Part shown: one piece after another, positions 47,861-57,420 of the stretch
Position numbering within the stretch: the first letter of the stretch is position 1
Layout: every line of letters starts with the position of its first letter
Assembly: GCA_951812725.1 (NCBI GenBank)
Contig: OX638330.1
Span: forward strand, 5,887,260 to 5,951,259
Direction: 5' to 3'
Source: an uncultured Caldilineaceae bacterium
Lineage (GTDB): Bacteria; Chloroflexota; Anaerolineae; Caldilineales; Caldilineaceae
DNA length: 64,000 bases
Translations under genes and position numbers: made by a program
The notes under the pieces: generated by a model
Databases searched by the model: none
Told to the model about the DNA's origin: nothing
What the model saw: only the letters and a program-made list of their open reading frames with translations

Positions 47861-48817
47861 TTAACCTGAATTCGGAGTAAGTGAGCACCTTACCAAGCTG
47901 GTAGAATAGTAGTTCTCCAACCAAAATTCTCCAGCATAGAAAGGTGCTCAGTGATGAGTATACGCAAACTGTTCTGTCATGTCGATGATTTCTGTCAGTG
48001 GATGACGAGATGGGAGAATGCCAAGCTGTTGGGCATGACTCGCAAGCGAGGGCCGGCGCCTCGTATGCGTAAGAGTGAAGTGATGACGATTCTGATTCAT
48101 TTTCACCAGTCGCATTATCGCGATTTCAAAGCCTACTATAGGCAACAGGTATGTAAGCATATGCGCAGTGAATTTCCAGCGCTGGTCAGTTACACGCGCT
48201 TTGTGGAGTTAATGCCATCAACCCTGCCCGCCATGTCTCTCTATCTGCGAGTGCGCTTTGGCCAGAGGACAGGGGTGGCATTCATCAGTTCAACCACCTT
48301 GTCCGTCTGTCACAACAAGCGCATCGGCTATGGTGAGCCCCAATCGTTAGACCACGAAATGGGAAAAATAAATTGTCAATGACCAGGGTGAATTGCTGGC
48401 AGTTCAACGCACGCCTGGCAACACCGATGACCGCAAACCGGTCCCACAGATGACCAGAACACTATGGGGAAAGCTGGTCGGCGACCGCGGCTATCTCTCC
48501 CAAACGCTCTTTGAAGAACTGTTCGCACGGGGACTGCAATTGTTCACGCCCCTGCGCAAAAACATGCAGAATCAACTCGTCGTTCTCGAAGACAAGCTCC
48601 TCACGCGTAAGCGCTTCGTCATTGAGACCATCGTTGACCAACGCAAAAATATCTCGCAGATTGAACACACCCGTCATCGCAGCACAACCAACTTTATCGT
48701 CAATCTCATCGCCGGTCTGATTGCCTACACTTGGCAAGCCAAGAAGCCTTCTCTCCATCTCTCTGACAAAGATATGGCTCTCTTACCGGCCCGTATCTAA
48801 CTCCGAATTCAGGTTAA
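47861..48817 (+). mobile_element. IS982-type insertion sequence with intact terminal inverted repeats
   Basis: An 18-bp perfect inverted repeat TTAACCTGAATTCGGAGT bounds the element (47861-47878 and, reversed, 48800-48817). The length of 957 bp is near that of the family. It contains a broken transposase (47951-48800). A 40-base segment at 48331-48370 is the reverse complement of the IS3-type end at 43138-43177, so the element is chimeric. No convincing target duplication is visible. Confidence 0.88.
47951..48800 (+). pseudogene. IS982-type transposase, disrupted
   Basis: The N-terminal part 'FCHVDDFCQWM', 'MTILIHFHQSHYRDFKAYY' and 'VCHNKRI' is followed, after the inserted IS-end fragment and a frame change, by 'TPGNTDDRKPVPQM', 'LVGDRGYLSQTLFEELF' and 'ETIVDQRKNISQIEHTRHRS'. 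About 30 expected residues between the two halves are missing. The usual first catalytic Asp in 'FIDSTSL' reads Ser here ('FISSTTL'). The element cannot move by itself. Confidence 0.88.
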
Positions 48818-48831
48818 GAACCAAAAACCGG

Positions 48832-51258
48832 CTACCAAACACCGCCGTCAACCCTCCCCTCATATACCTCTCCCGTCTCCCCTTTTGCCATGCGGTAGCC
48901 GACGCTGCGCTCGGTGAAGATGTAACGCGGGCTGCCGGCCTCCTCGCCCAGCTTGCGCCGCAGCCTCCTCACTACGGTGCGAACGGTCCCCTTTTCGACA
49001 TAACCTTTCCACACCCTTCGCACCAACTGTCCGTGGGACACAACCCGGCCTGCACTGACCGACAGCGTCTGCAGCAGCCTGTATTCGATTCCCGTCAGAT
49101 GCAGCGGACGCCCGCCAACGGTAACGTGCCGCGCGGCGTAGTCGATGATCAGGTCGCCCTGCACGTAGGGTTGCCTCATGCCCGCCCCGTAGAGCTCATC
49201 CTGCCTGCGCAGGGCCGCGCGCACGCGGGCCACCAGCTCCGTGGGCGAGAAGGGCTTTTTAATGTAGTCGGCGGCCCCCGCCTCAAGGGCGCGCTCGAAC
49301 TCATGGTCTCGCCCGTAGGCGGATAGAAAGATCACCGGCACTCTGGCGATGTCGAAAAGCTCCTCCATCAGGGCGATTCCGTCGGTGCCGGTGCCGGGCA
49401 GCAACAGGTCGAGCAGGACCAGGCTGGGCTGGTTCTCTGCCATGAGACGGCGCGCCTCCGCCGGGCCGGTCGCCGCGACCGGGTCGTAGCCGGCCTTGGA
49501 GAGGGCACGCTGCACGTACTGCAACGTCGACGGGTCGTCGTCGACCGCGAGGATGCGCTCCCTGGCGTCATCCCGCCGCGCCCGGGTTGGGGATGATGGG
49601 CGCTCGCTCTGGCTCTCTTCCACCGCCGGCAGCGTGAAGGTGAAGCACGCGCCCATGTCCAACCCTTTGCTCTCCGCCCAGATGCGTCCGCCGTGCGCCT
49701 CCACGATTCCCCTGCAGATGAGAAGCCCTAGACCGGTATCGTCTCCCTGTTCGCCGCTCTCGCGGCGGGTGGATCTCCCGAACAGGCGCGGCAGCTGCTC
49801 GGGCGGAATGCCCCGCCCCTCGTCGGCCACCGCCACCTCGACCTCGGCCCCCTGCCGCGCCGCGGAGACGCGGATGACCGACGATTGCGGCGAGTTCCGG
49901 GCCGCGTTCGACAGCAGGTTGCCGACGACCTGGACGATGCGCTGCCGGTCCGCCATCACCAGCGGCAGGTCCAGCCCCAGGTCGATCTCCAGGCTGCTCC
50001 TTCCCCCTCCACTGAGAAAGGTGCTCCTGGCCCTGTCCAGCAGCCCGGACACCTCGGCCGGTTCGGGATTGATCGACAGGGTGCCGCTCTTGATGCGCGC
50101 CTCGTCGAGCAGATGGCCGATCAGCTCCTGCATGTTGTAGGCCTGTTCGACGATCCTGCGGAGGAACTGTCTCCGCACGGCCGAGTCCATCTCCTGCTTG
50201 GCATTCAGCACAATCGTGGCCGAGCCGAGGACGGAAGACAGCGGCGCGTTCAGTTCGTGGCTGACCATGCCCAGAAACTCGGCGCGCATCCGCTCCTGCT
50301 CCTGCAGCGGGGTCATGTCCTGCAGCGTGACGACATAGGACTCCACCTCGCCCCCCTCGCCGGCGATGGGCGAGGCATTTATCAGGACCATGATGCTGCG
50401 GCCGTCCGGAACCGACAGTACGATCTCTTCGACCCGGACCGTCTCGTTGGCCTGCAGCGCCTGGACCACCGAAATCTCGGCAAGCGAGAAGGCACGGCCG
50501 TTGCCGCGCCGGACGGTCATCACCTCCATCATCTGCGCCAGCGCCTGCTCCAGTGTCTGCTCCGGCGCCCGCTCCGGCTCCCTCAGCGTCTCCACCATCC
50601 TTCTCGCCTCCCGGTTGAGGGAGATTAGATCGCCCGTGCCTGCGTCGAGCTCCACCACCCCGACCGGCGTGGTGTCGTGCAACGTCTCCAGCCGGGCCCG
50701 CGCCCGCCGCTCCTCCCGGTGCCGCCTGGCGTTGGCGATCACCAGCGCGGCCTGGGACGCGAACAGCGACAGCGTCTCTTCGTCCTCCTGGCTGAACGTC
50801 TCGCCGGCCTCGCTCTTCACCACGTAGATGCTGCCCAATCTGTCGCCCTGGCGCCGGATATGCACCATCAGGAAGGCCCTGGCCGGCACCTTGGGCCGGA
50901 ACCCGGCAAGACCCAGGCTGCGGGCGTAGTCGGAGAGGTCCTCGACCCGCAGCGGGCCCGGCAGGCCGTTCAGGTATTCGAAGATTTCCAGTCCTCCGGG
51001 AAGCTCCTGCACGCCGAGGAACTCCTCCGGCGTCAAATTCGAGGCCAGCAGCTCCTCCACCTGTCCTTTTTCATCGACGATGGTCATCACACCGTAGCGG
51101 GCGCCGATCAGAGAACGCGCGTTGTCGAGCGCGCCCTGCAGCACCGTCTCCATCTCGAGGCTCTCGTTAATGCGCAGGCTGGCCTCGCTCAGCCGCGTCA
51201 GGCGGTCGCGCAGCGCGGCCGCCTCCTTCTCCCATTGCAGATCGCCTACCCTCTCCAT
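48832..51258 (-). CDS. Fused histidine kinase-receiver-winged-helix regulator
   Basis: 808 residues, apparently soluble. In order: N-terminal helix, GAF domain (about 30-180), PAS-like domain (about 190-320), HisKA with phospho-acceptor His in 'MVSHELNAPLSSVLG', and HATPase with N-box 'GNLLSNAARNS', G1 'DEGRGIPPEQ' and G2 'DTGLGLLICRG'. The receiver has its Asp in 'LVLLDLLLPGTGTDG', and an OmpR-type winged helix follows ('GIEYRLLQTLSVSAGRVVS', 'VRTVVRRLRRKLGEEAG'). It can sense, phosphorylate itself and bind DNA in one chain. GGAGGGGAG precedes ATG at 51258. No cognate target operon is obvious. Confidence 0.92.
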   Translation of the reverse strand: MERVGDLQWEKEAAALRDRLTRLSEASLRINESLEMETVLQGALDNARSLIGARYGVMTIVDEKGQVEELLASNLTPEEFLGVQELPGGLEIFEYLNGLPGPLRVEDLSDYARSLGLAGFRPKVPARAFLMVHIRRQGDRLGSIYVVKSEAGETFSQEDEETLSLFASQAALVIANARRHREERRARARLETLHDTTPVGVVELDAGTGDLISLNREARRMVETLREPERAPEQTLEQALAQMMEVMTVRRGNGRAFSLAEISVVQALQANETVRVEEIVLSVPDGRSIMVLINASPIAGEGGEVESYVVTLQDMTPLQEQERMRAEFLGMVSHELNAPLSSVLGSATIVLNAKQEMDSAVRRQFLRRIVEQAYNMQELIGHLLDEARIKSGTLSINPEPAEVSGLLDRARSTFLSGGGRSSLEIDLGLDLPLVMADRQRIVQVVGNLLSNAARNSPQSSVIRVSAARQGAEVEVAVADEGRGIPPEQLPRLFGRSTRRESGEQGDDTGLGLLICRGIVEAHGGRIWAESKGLDMGACFTFTLPAVEESQSERPSSPTRARRDDARERILAVDDDPSTLQYVQRALSKAGYDPVAATGPAEARRLMAENQPSLVLLDLLLPGTGTDGIALMEELFDIARVPVIFLSAYGRDHEFERALEAGAADYIKKPFSPTELVARVRAALRRQDELYGAGMRQPYVQGDLIIDYAARHVTVGGRPLHLTGIEYRLLQTLSVSAGRVVSHGQLVRRVWKGYVEKGTVRTVVRRLRRKLGEEAGSPRYIFTERSVGYRMAKGETGEVYEGRVDGGVW

Positions 51259-51317
51259 CTTCTCCCCTCCCACTCAATAGAACCGGCCCGACCCTGCCCG
51301 GCCGTAAGCAAAAAACC

Positions 51318-51400
51318 AGTACTGCGCGTCCCTCCACGGACAAAAAGGTGTTCTCCGCGCCTCTCAGCGGACAAAAAAGCAGTTCTGCGCGTACTCGGCA
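51318..51400 (+). repeat. Short repeat array block
   Basis: Two units (CCCTCCACGGACAAAAAGGTG and TCAGCGGACAAAAAAGCAG) just upstream of the kinase gene, followed by the 'ttcactaagaactaac' motif. Confidence 0.75.
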
Positions 51401-51421
51401 GTTCACTAAGAACTAACTACC

Positions 51422-51630
51422 AGGGTTCGTTGACGTTTTCCTGAACCAGGAGATCCACGGAGAACCACAGCGAACGGCTTAACTGCTTCTCTTGATCCGC
51501 GAAGAGGCGCGAAGAACATCTTTCCGGTTCGCGGACGGTTAGGGAAGTCACTTTTTCTGTCGCGCAAGGTAGCTGAGGGCTTGCATTTGTCAACTCTTAA
51601 GAGGCCTTCGCCAATTGTCAACGAGCCCTA
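51422..51630 (-). mobile_element. MITE-like element with AGGGCTCGTTGAC-type ends, second full copy
   Basis: The ends AGGGTTCGTTGACG and TTGTCAACGAGCCCT are inverted. The interior (GCTTCTCTTGATCCGCGAAG, CCGGTTCGCGGACGGTTAGG, GCAAGGTAGCTGAGGGCTTG) is the reverse complement of the element at 46486. It is non-coding. Confidence 0.78.
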
Positions 51631-51733
51631 AAAGCTGCGGTTCGGCGGTTCCGCCCTGCCGCCAACCCGAACTGCAGTGAATCCCCTCAATCCCATAAAA
51701 CTGCAGTTGTCTGAACTGCGGTTCCCCTCCCGA

Positions 51734-52020
51734 TTATAACGCCTGCGGCATATTGACGCGAAATTGATACGAAAACAGGCCTTTTGTCACTGAAATGGCG
51801 CGCAAAGTCTGCTGAACTTGGTTAACGAATTTTGTTCCAGTTGAAGCCGCCGTGCTTGCGTGCTTGTGGAGCAACCCGCAACAGGAACAGGTTCCGGAAT
51901 CCGGTGGGGTGGTTGACCTACGGGGGTTCTCTGCTCCTCCCGTCCACTTTGTGGGCTGGGGACTCGTTCGTAAACCGTCGCCCATACACCTCAGCTTGTG
52001 GTCCGGTTTTGGGGGGCAGG
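51734..52020 (+). repeat. Duplicated leader region, copy A
   Basis: About 290 bases closely matching 58151-58432, from ATAACGCCTGCGGCA to the GTGGTCCGG-TTTTGGGGG end. Conserved blocks include GGTTCCGGAATCCGGTGGGG and TCCACTTTGTGGGC, with hairpin potential (CCGGA-AT-TCCGG type). It lies about 210 bases upstream of the LRR protein start and just after a MITE copy, as does copy B. It may be a shared promoter/leader or a non-autonomous element; no known riboswitch recognised. Confidence 0.8.
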
Positions 52021-52231
52021 TCACACGTCGCGGTCCTGGTGGAGGAGATAGAAAATGGCCGGAGGAAAGACATAGGAGAGGAGGATCAAAATGAAGAAGT
52101 AGGCACGTAATACCGACGGTTTCAGGCATTCAATGGGACGGTTGCCGCAGTGTTCGTTGAGGAGGCGGGCGCCTCGGTCCTCCATTGTTGAGTGTACTTG
52201 CCAGTAACTCACAATTCAAAGGACTAACCTC

Positions 52232-55200
52232 ATGTTTACGTTTTACCGCACCACAAAGACCTTTACGGTTGCAATGCTGATTGCGTTGTTGTTGGCGTTG
52301 CAGGGTCCGACAATGCCCGCCCTGGCCCAGGCTTCGCCGGCGCTGACCGCGCCCACGCTGACCGCGCCCACGCTGACCGCACAACCCGGCAGCGAGGCGA
52401 CCACCATCGAACTGCGTTGGGACGCCGTGCTCGGCGCGGTGCGCTACGAGCTTTCGACCTGGTGGGCCAGCGACCCCGGCTGGCAATCGATAGGTGGAAA
52501 CAACCTGACCGGCACTTCGTTCACGCACACGGACGTAACCGCCGGCACCACGTACTACTACTCCATCCGCGCGGTCAATGCGGCCGGCGACACGAGCGAC
52601 TGGCAACAGGAGCGCGCCTCGGCGACCGTGCCAACCGCGTCCGCGCCGACAACGCCGGAACTGACCGCCGATGCAGTCGAAGGCGCGGTCGAACTGCGTT
52701 GGAATGCCGTGCCCGGCGCGGTGCGCTACGAACTGTGGACCTGGTGGGATGCGGAGACCGGCTGGCAACAGATCGGGGGCGACAGCCTGACCGGCACATC
52801 GTTCATGCACACGGACGTTGCCGCCGAGACCACTTACTACTACACCATCCGCGCGGTCAACGCGGCCGGCGACACGAGCGACTGGCTGCAGGAGTACGCC
52901 TCGGCGACGCCAACCGCGTCCGGGACCACGACGCCAACATCGACTCCAACTTCGGTTACACCCTCGCAGCCGACACTGACACCGACGGCAACGCCAACCG
53001 CGACAGAGACGCCGGGAGGGCCGGCATCAACAGACCGCGCCGTTCTGGTGGCGCTCTACAACGCCACCGGCGGCGCCAGCTGGACCAACAACGCCAACTG
53101 GCTGAGCGACAAGCCGCTCGGCGACTGGCACGGCGTCACCACCGACGCGAATGGACGGGTTACTGCGCTGGTCCTCTTTGACAACGGATTGAGCGGTGTG
53201 ATTCCGCCCGAACTGGGCAACCTTACTCACCTGACAGAACTGTCTCTGGCGGGCAATCAAGAGAGCGGGTTGAGCGGGTCGATCCCGCCGGAACTGGGAA
53301 ACCTCGCCAACCTGGAAAATCTGCGCCTCGGCTGGAATGAGCTAAGCGGGTCGATCCCGTCCGAACTGGGCAACCTCGCCAACCTGACATACCTGCACCT
53401 CGGTGGCAACGATTTGAGCGGTACGATCCCGCCGGAACTGGGAAACCTCGCCAACCTGGAAAGCCTGGTCCTGTGGGGGTATGCCACATTTGGCGGCAAC
53501 GGGTTGAGCGGGTCGATCCCGCCGGAACTGGGAAACCTCTCAAACCTGACACAACTCCAGCTCCACAACAACGAGTTGAGCGGGTCGATCCCGCCGGAAC
53601 TGGGAAACCTCTCAAACCTGACATACCTGCACCTCGCAGGCAACCTGTTGAGCGGGTGCATTCCGGCAGGGCTGTGGGATGTAGAAGAGAATGACCTCGC
53701 GACCCTTGATCTGCCCAACTGCGGTCAGACCTCCCCGCCGACCACGCCGGCGCTGACCGCCGCGGCGGCCGCGAACGCGGTCGAACTGCGCTGGAATGCC
53801 GTGCCCGGCGCGGTGCGCTACGAATTGTGGACCTGGTGGGATGCGGAGACCGGCTGGCAACAGATCGGGGGCGACAACCTGACCGGCACATCGTTCACGC
53901 ACACGGACGTTACCGCCGGCACCACCTACTACTACGCCATCCGCGCCGTCAACGCGGCCGGCGAAACGAGCGACTGGCTGCAGGAGTACGCCTCGGCGAC
54001 GCCAACCGCGTCCGGAACACCAACACCGACCGCGACGCCAACCGCGACAGAGACGCCGGGAGGGCCGGCATCAACAGACCGCGCCGTTCTGGTGGCGCTT
54101 TACAACGCCACCGGCGGCGCCAGCTGGACCAACAACGCCAACTGGCTGAGCGACAAGCCGCTCGGCGACTGGCACGGCGTCACCACCGACGCGAATGGAC
54201 GGGTTACTGTGCTGGTCCTCGCAGGTAACGGGTTGAGCGGTGTGATTCCGCCCGAACTGGGCAACCTCGCCAACCTGACAGACCTGTACCTGTGGGGAAA
54301 TCAATTGAACGGGTCGATTCCACCTGAGTTGGGCCAACTGTCGAACCTGGAATGGTTGCACCTGAACCACAACGAGTTGACCGGTACGATCCCGTCCGAA
54401 CTGGGCAACCTCGCCAACCTGACAGAGCTGTACCTCAGTAGCAACGGGTTAAGCGGACCGATCCCGCCCGAACTGGGCAACCTCGCCAACCTGACAGACC
54501 TGTACCTGTGGGGAAATCAATTGAACGGGTCGATTCCACCTGAGTTGGGCCAACTGTCGAACCTGGAATGGTTGCACCTGAACCACAACGAGTTGACCGG
54601 TACGATCCCGTCCGAACTCGGCAACCTCGCCAACCTGACAGAGCTGTACCTGTGGGGCAATCAGTTGAGCGGGTCGATCCCGTCCTCGCTGGGCAACCTC
54701 GCCAACCTGACAGACCTGGACCTCCAGACCAACCAGCTGATCGGGTTGATACCGTCCGAACTGGGCAACCTCGCCAACCTGACATACCTGCGGCTCAGAC
54801 ACAACAATTTGACCGGTACGATACCGTCCGCGCTCGGCAACCTCGCCAATCTGACAAGCCTGAGCCTCAATGGCAATCAATTGAACGGGTCGATCCCGTC
54901 ACAACTGGGCAACCTCGCCAACCTGACATTCCTGCACCTCGGTGCCAACGAGTTGATCGGGTTGATACCGTCCGAACTCGGCAACCTCGCCAACCTGGAG
55001 AGGCTGTACCTGTGGGGAAATCAATTGAGCGGTGCGATTCCGCCTGAGTTGGATAACCTGGTGCCCCCGACCGGCAAACTGGAAAGTGTTCAGATCGCCA
55101 CCGGCAACCCCGGACTGTGCGGCCCGATTCCCCCGGCCTTACACGCCTTTGCCCCATCAGAGGAGTGGGCGACAAACGATCTCGATAGCCAGCAATTCCC

Positions 55201-57292
55201 GACCGGAAGCATCCCTTGCCCTGACCCGGCCGGCATCGCAGCGGACCGCGCCATTCTGGTGGCGCTTTACAACGCCACCGGCGGCGCCAGCTGGACCAAC
55301 AACGCCAACTGGCTGAGCGACAAGCCGCTCGGCGACTGGCACGGCGTCACCACCGACGCGAATGGACGGGTTACTGCGCTGGTCCTCGCAGGTAACGGGT
55401 TGAGCGGGTCGATCCCGCCCGAACTGGGCAACCTCGCAATCCTGACACGGTTGAACCTGGGCGGGTTCTGGGACAGCGAGACGCAACGCTGGGTCGTCAC
55501 CGAGTTGAGCGGTCCGATACCGGTCGAACTGGGCAACCTCGCCAATCTGACAGAGCTGAACCTCGCTGCCACCGAGTTGAGCGGTCCGATACCGGTCGAA
55601 CTGGGCAACCTCGCCAATCTGACAGAGCTGAACCTCGGATCCACCGAGTTGAGCGGGTCGATACCGGTCGAACTGGGCAACCTTACTAACCTGACAACCC
55701 TGATCATCCACAGAAACGAGTTGAGCGGGTCGATACCGGTCGAACTGGGCAACCTCACCAACCTGACAACCCTGATCCTCGGATCCACCGAGTTGAGCGG
55801 GTCGATACCGGTCGAACTGGGCAACCTCACCAACCTGACATATCTGAACCTGTGGGGCAATCAATTGAGCGGGTCGATTCCGTCCGAACTGGGCAACCTC
55901 TCAAACCTGGAGAGGCTGTACCTCGATAACAACCAGTTGAGCGGTGCGATACCGTCCGAACTGGGCAACCTCTCAAACCTGCAATCCCTGAGCCTCAGCA
56001 GCAACGAGTTAAGCGGTACGATACCGTCCGAACTGGGCAACCTCTCAAACCTGCAATCCCTGAGCCTCAGCAGCAACGAGTTAAGCGGTACGATACCGTC
56101 CGCACTGGGCAACCTCACTAACCTAGATCGCCTGAGCCTCTACAGAAACGAGTTGAGCGGGGCGATTCCGTCCGAACTGGGCAACCTCGCCAACCTGACA
56201 TTCCTGCACCTCGGTGCCAACGAGTTGAGCGGGTCGATCCCGTCCGAACTGGGCAACCTCGCCAACCTGAGAGAGCTATGGCTCGCTGGCAACCAGTTGC
56301 GGGGATGCATGCCGACAGGACTGCGGAGTGTAGAAAAAAATGACCTCTTTGTCTTTAATATGCCCAACTGCGGTCTGGCCGATTGCGGTCAGACATCCAC
56401 GCTGGCCGCGCCGACACTGACAGCTACTCCCGGCAACGGACAAATCACGCTCACGTGGCCGGCGGTGGCCGGCACGGCGCGCTATGTGGTTTTGGTGAAA
56501 CGGGAACCGGACGGCGACTGGCACCGCCTTGACGCCGGCGACTTGACTGGCACAACGCACACGCACACCGACGTTACGCCCGGCATGACCTACTACTACC
56601 AGATGTGCGCCGTCGACACCGCCGGCAGGGCGGGACCGTGGTCGAATCAGGCGCTTGCGATCATAGTTACGGAAGAGTTGTCCGATCTCGGACTTGATCC
56701 GTACTATCGGAAATACCGGAACGCTGGTGGAGTGCCGGTGGTTGGCCCTATTGATGTGAGTAATGCAGACCTGGATCACGCGCGGGATATCATCACCAGG
56801 ATGCTATCCAACCGGTCCGACTTGCTTGAATTGATGGCCGCCAACGGTTTTCGGGTCGCCATATATAAGTGGGACGGGGGGTACAGAGGCGTCGCCAACG
56901 TGCCGGAATATAGAGACATGCATCCGGACGAAAACGGATCCTATCCCGTAGGAATTGGCGGGACGCTCACCGTTGCGCCGTCAACGCACCCATTGTGCAA
57001 TGGTATTTTTATCCATGAGGTTGGTCACATGGTGCATTCCGCGCTTGGACTGCAACCCGGCGGTCAGGCGTTCAATTCACGGCTTCAGGCCCTATACCAA
57101 GCTGCGAGAAACGCAGGTCTGTGGGCAGGGGAGTACGCGGAAACGAATGTCCACGAATACTGGGCTGAAGCGGTCGAGGATTGGTTTGGCAGCGTTTATG
57201 CGACCCGGCCGCTCGCAGAGCGTGATCCCGAGATCGCCAAGTTGATTGAGGAGGTGTTCGGTGCTGTAACGCCACCCGCGGTCTGCAGGTGA
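52232..57292 (+). CDS. Giant secreted LRR/Fn3 protein with C-terminal zinc-peptidase-like domain
   Basis: 1686 residues. Signal peptide (1-33, 'ALAQA'); Fn3 modules 1 and 2 (about 45-132, 137-227); Thr/Pro linker. LRR block 1 (about 268-490) begins with the cap 'RAVLVALYNATGGASWTNNA'. Fn3 module 3 (about 503-590) and a linker follow, then LRR block 2 (about 616-960), LRR block 3 (about 1005-1370) and Fn3 module 4 (about 1391-1480). The LRRs are of the plant-like 'LSGSIPPELGNLANLTYL' type. The C-terminal domain has 'IFIHEVGHMVHSAL' (HExxH, 1595-1599) and a distal 'NVHEYWAEAVEDWFG' (1639-1653) that fits a third zinc ligand. It could be an adhesin with proteolytic activity; the peptidase call rests on motifs. 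Confidence 0.88.
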   Translation: MFTFYRTTKTFTVAMLIALLLALQGPTMPALAQASPALTAPTLTAPTLTAQPGSEATTIELRWDAVLGAVRYELSTWWASDPGWQSIGGNNLTGTSFTHTDVTAGTTYYYSIRAVNAAGDTSDWQQERASATVPTASAPTTPELTADAVEGAVELRWNAVPGAVRYELWTWWDAETGWQQIGGDSLTGTSFMHTDVAAETTYYYTIRAVNAAGDTSDWLQEYASATPTASGTTTPTSTPTSVTPSQPTLTPTATPTATETPGGPASTDRAVLVALYNATGGASWTNNANWLSDKPLGDWHGVTTDANGRVTALVLFDNGLSGVIPPELGNLTHLTELSLAGNQESGLSGSIPPELGNLANLENLRLGWNELSGSIPSELGNLANLTYLHLGGNDLSGTIPPELGNLANLESLVLWGYATFGGNGLSGSIPPELGNLSNLTQLQLHNNELSGSIPPELGNLSNLTYLHLAGNLLSGCIPAGLWDVEENDLATLDLPNCGQTSPPTTPALTAAAAANAVELRWNAVPGAVRYELWTWWDAETGWQQIGGDNLTGTSFTHTDVTAGTTYYYAIRAVNAAGETSDWLQEYASATPTASGTPTPTATPTATETPGGPASTDRAVLVALYNATGGASWTNNANWLSDKPLGDWHGVTTDANGRVTVLVLAGNGLSGVIPPELGNLANLTDLYLWGNQLNGSIPPELGQLSNLEWLHLNHNELTGTIPSELGNLANLTELYLSSNGLSGPIPPELGNLANLTDLYLWGNQLNGSIPPELGQLSNLEWLHLNHNELTGTIPSELGNLANLTELYLWGNQLSGSIPSSLGNLANLTDLDLQTNQLIGLIPSELGNLANLTYLRLRHNNLTGTIPSALGNLANLTSLSLNGNQLNGSIPSQLGNLANLTFLHLGANELIGLIPSELGNLANLERLYLWGNQLSGAIPPELDNLVPPTGKLESVQIATGNPGLCGPIPPALHAFAPSEEWATNDLDSQQFPTGSIPCPDPAGIAADRAILVALYNATGGASWTNNANWLSDKPLGDWHGVTTDANGRVTALVLAGNGLSGSIPPELGNLAILTRLNLGGFWDSETQRWVVTELSGPIPVELGNLANLTELNLAATELSGPIPVELGNLANLTELNLGSTELSGSIPVELGNLTNLTTLIIHRNELSGSIPVELGNLTNLTTLILGSTELSGSIPVELGNLTNLTYLNLWGNQLSGSIPSELGNLSNLERLYLDNNQLSGAIPSELGNLSNLQSLSLSSNELSGTIPSELGNLSNLQSLSLSSNELSGTIPSALGNLTNLDRLSLYRNELSGAIPSELGNLANLTFLHLGANELSGSIPSELGNLANLRELWLAGNQLRGCMPTGLRSVEKNDLFVFNMPNCGLADCGQTSTLAAPTLTATPGNGQITLTWPAVAGTARYVVLVKREPDGDWHRLDAGDLTGTTHTHTDVTPGMTYYYQMCAVDTAGRAGPWSNQALAIIVTEELSDLGLDPYYRKYRNAGGVPVVGPIDVSNADLDHARDIITRMLSNRSDLLELMAANGFRVAIYKWDGGYRGVANVPEYRDMHPDENGSYPVGIGGTLTVAPSTHPLCNGIFIHEVGHMVHSALGLQPGGQAFNSRLQALYQAARNAGLWAGEYAETNVHEYWAEAVEDWFGSVYATRPLAERDPEIAKLIEEVFGAVTPPAVCR

Positions 57293-57420
57293 TCTCCGGC
57301 GCTTCGGAGGCGTCCGACGGCGTTGCGCCGGTCAGGGCAACAAGCGGCCATGCGCTAGAGCGCCGAGTTGGTGGGCCTGTGCTGGATATGGGACCGCTAC
57401 ATTCAGCCGGCGCGCGCGTG

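Noticed and set aside
51734..52020. Cobalamin or cyclic-di-GMP riboswitch in the duplicated leader
   Set aside because: The conserved blocks do not match the consensus elements of either class that I could recall.
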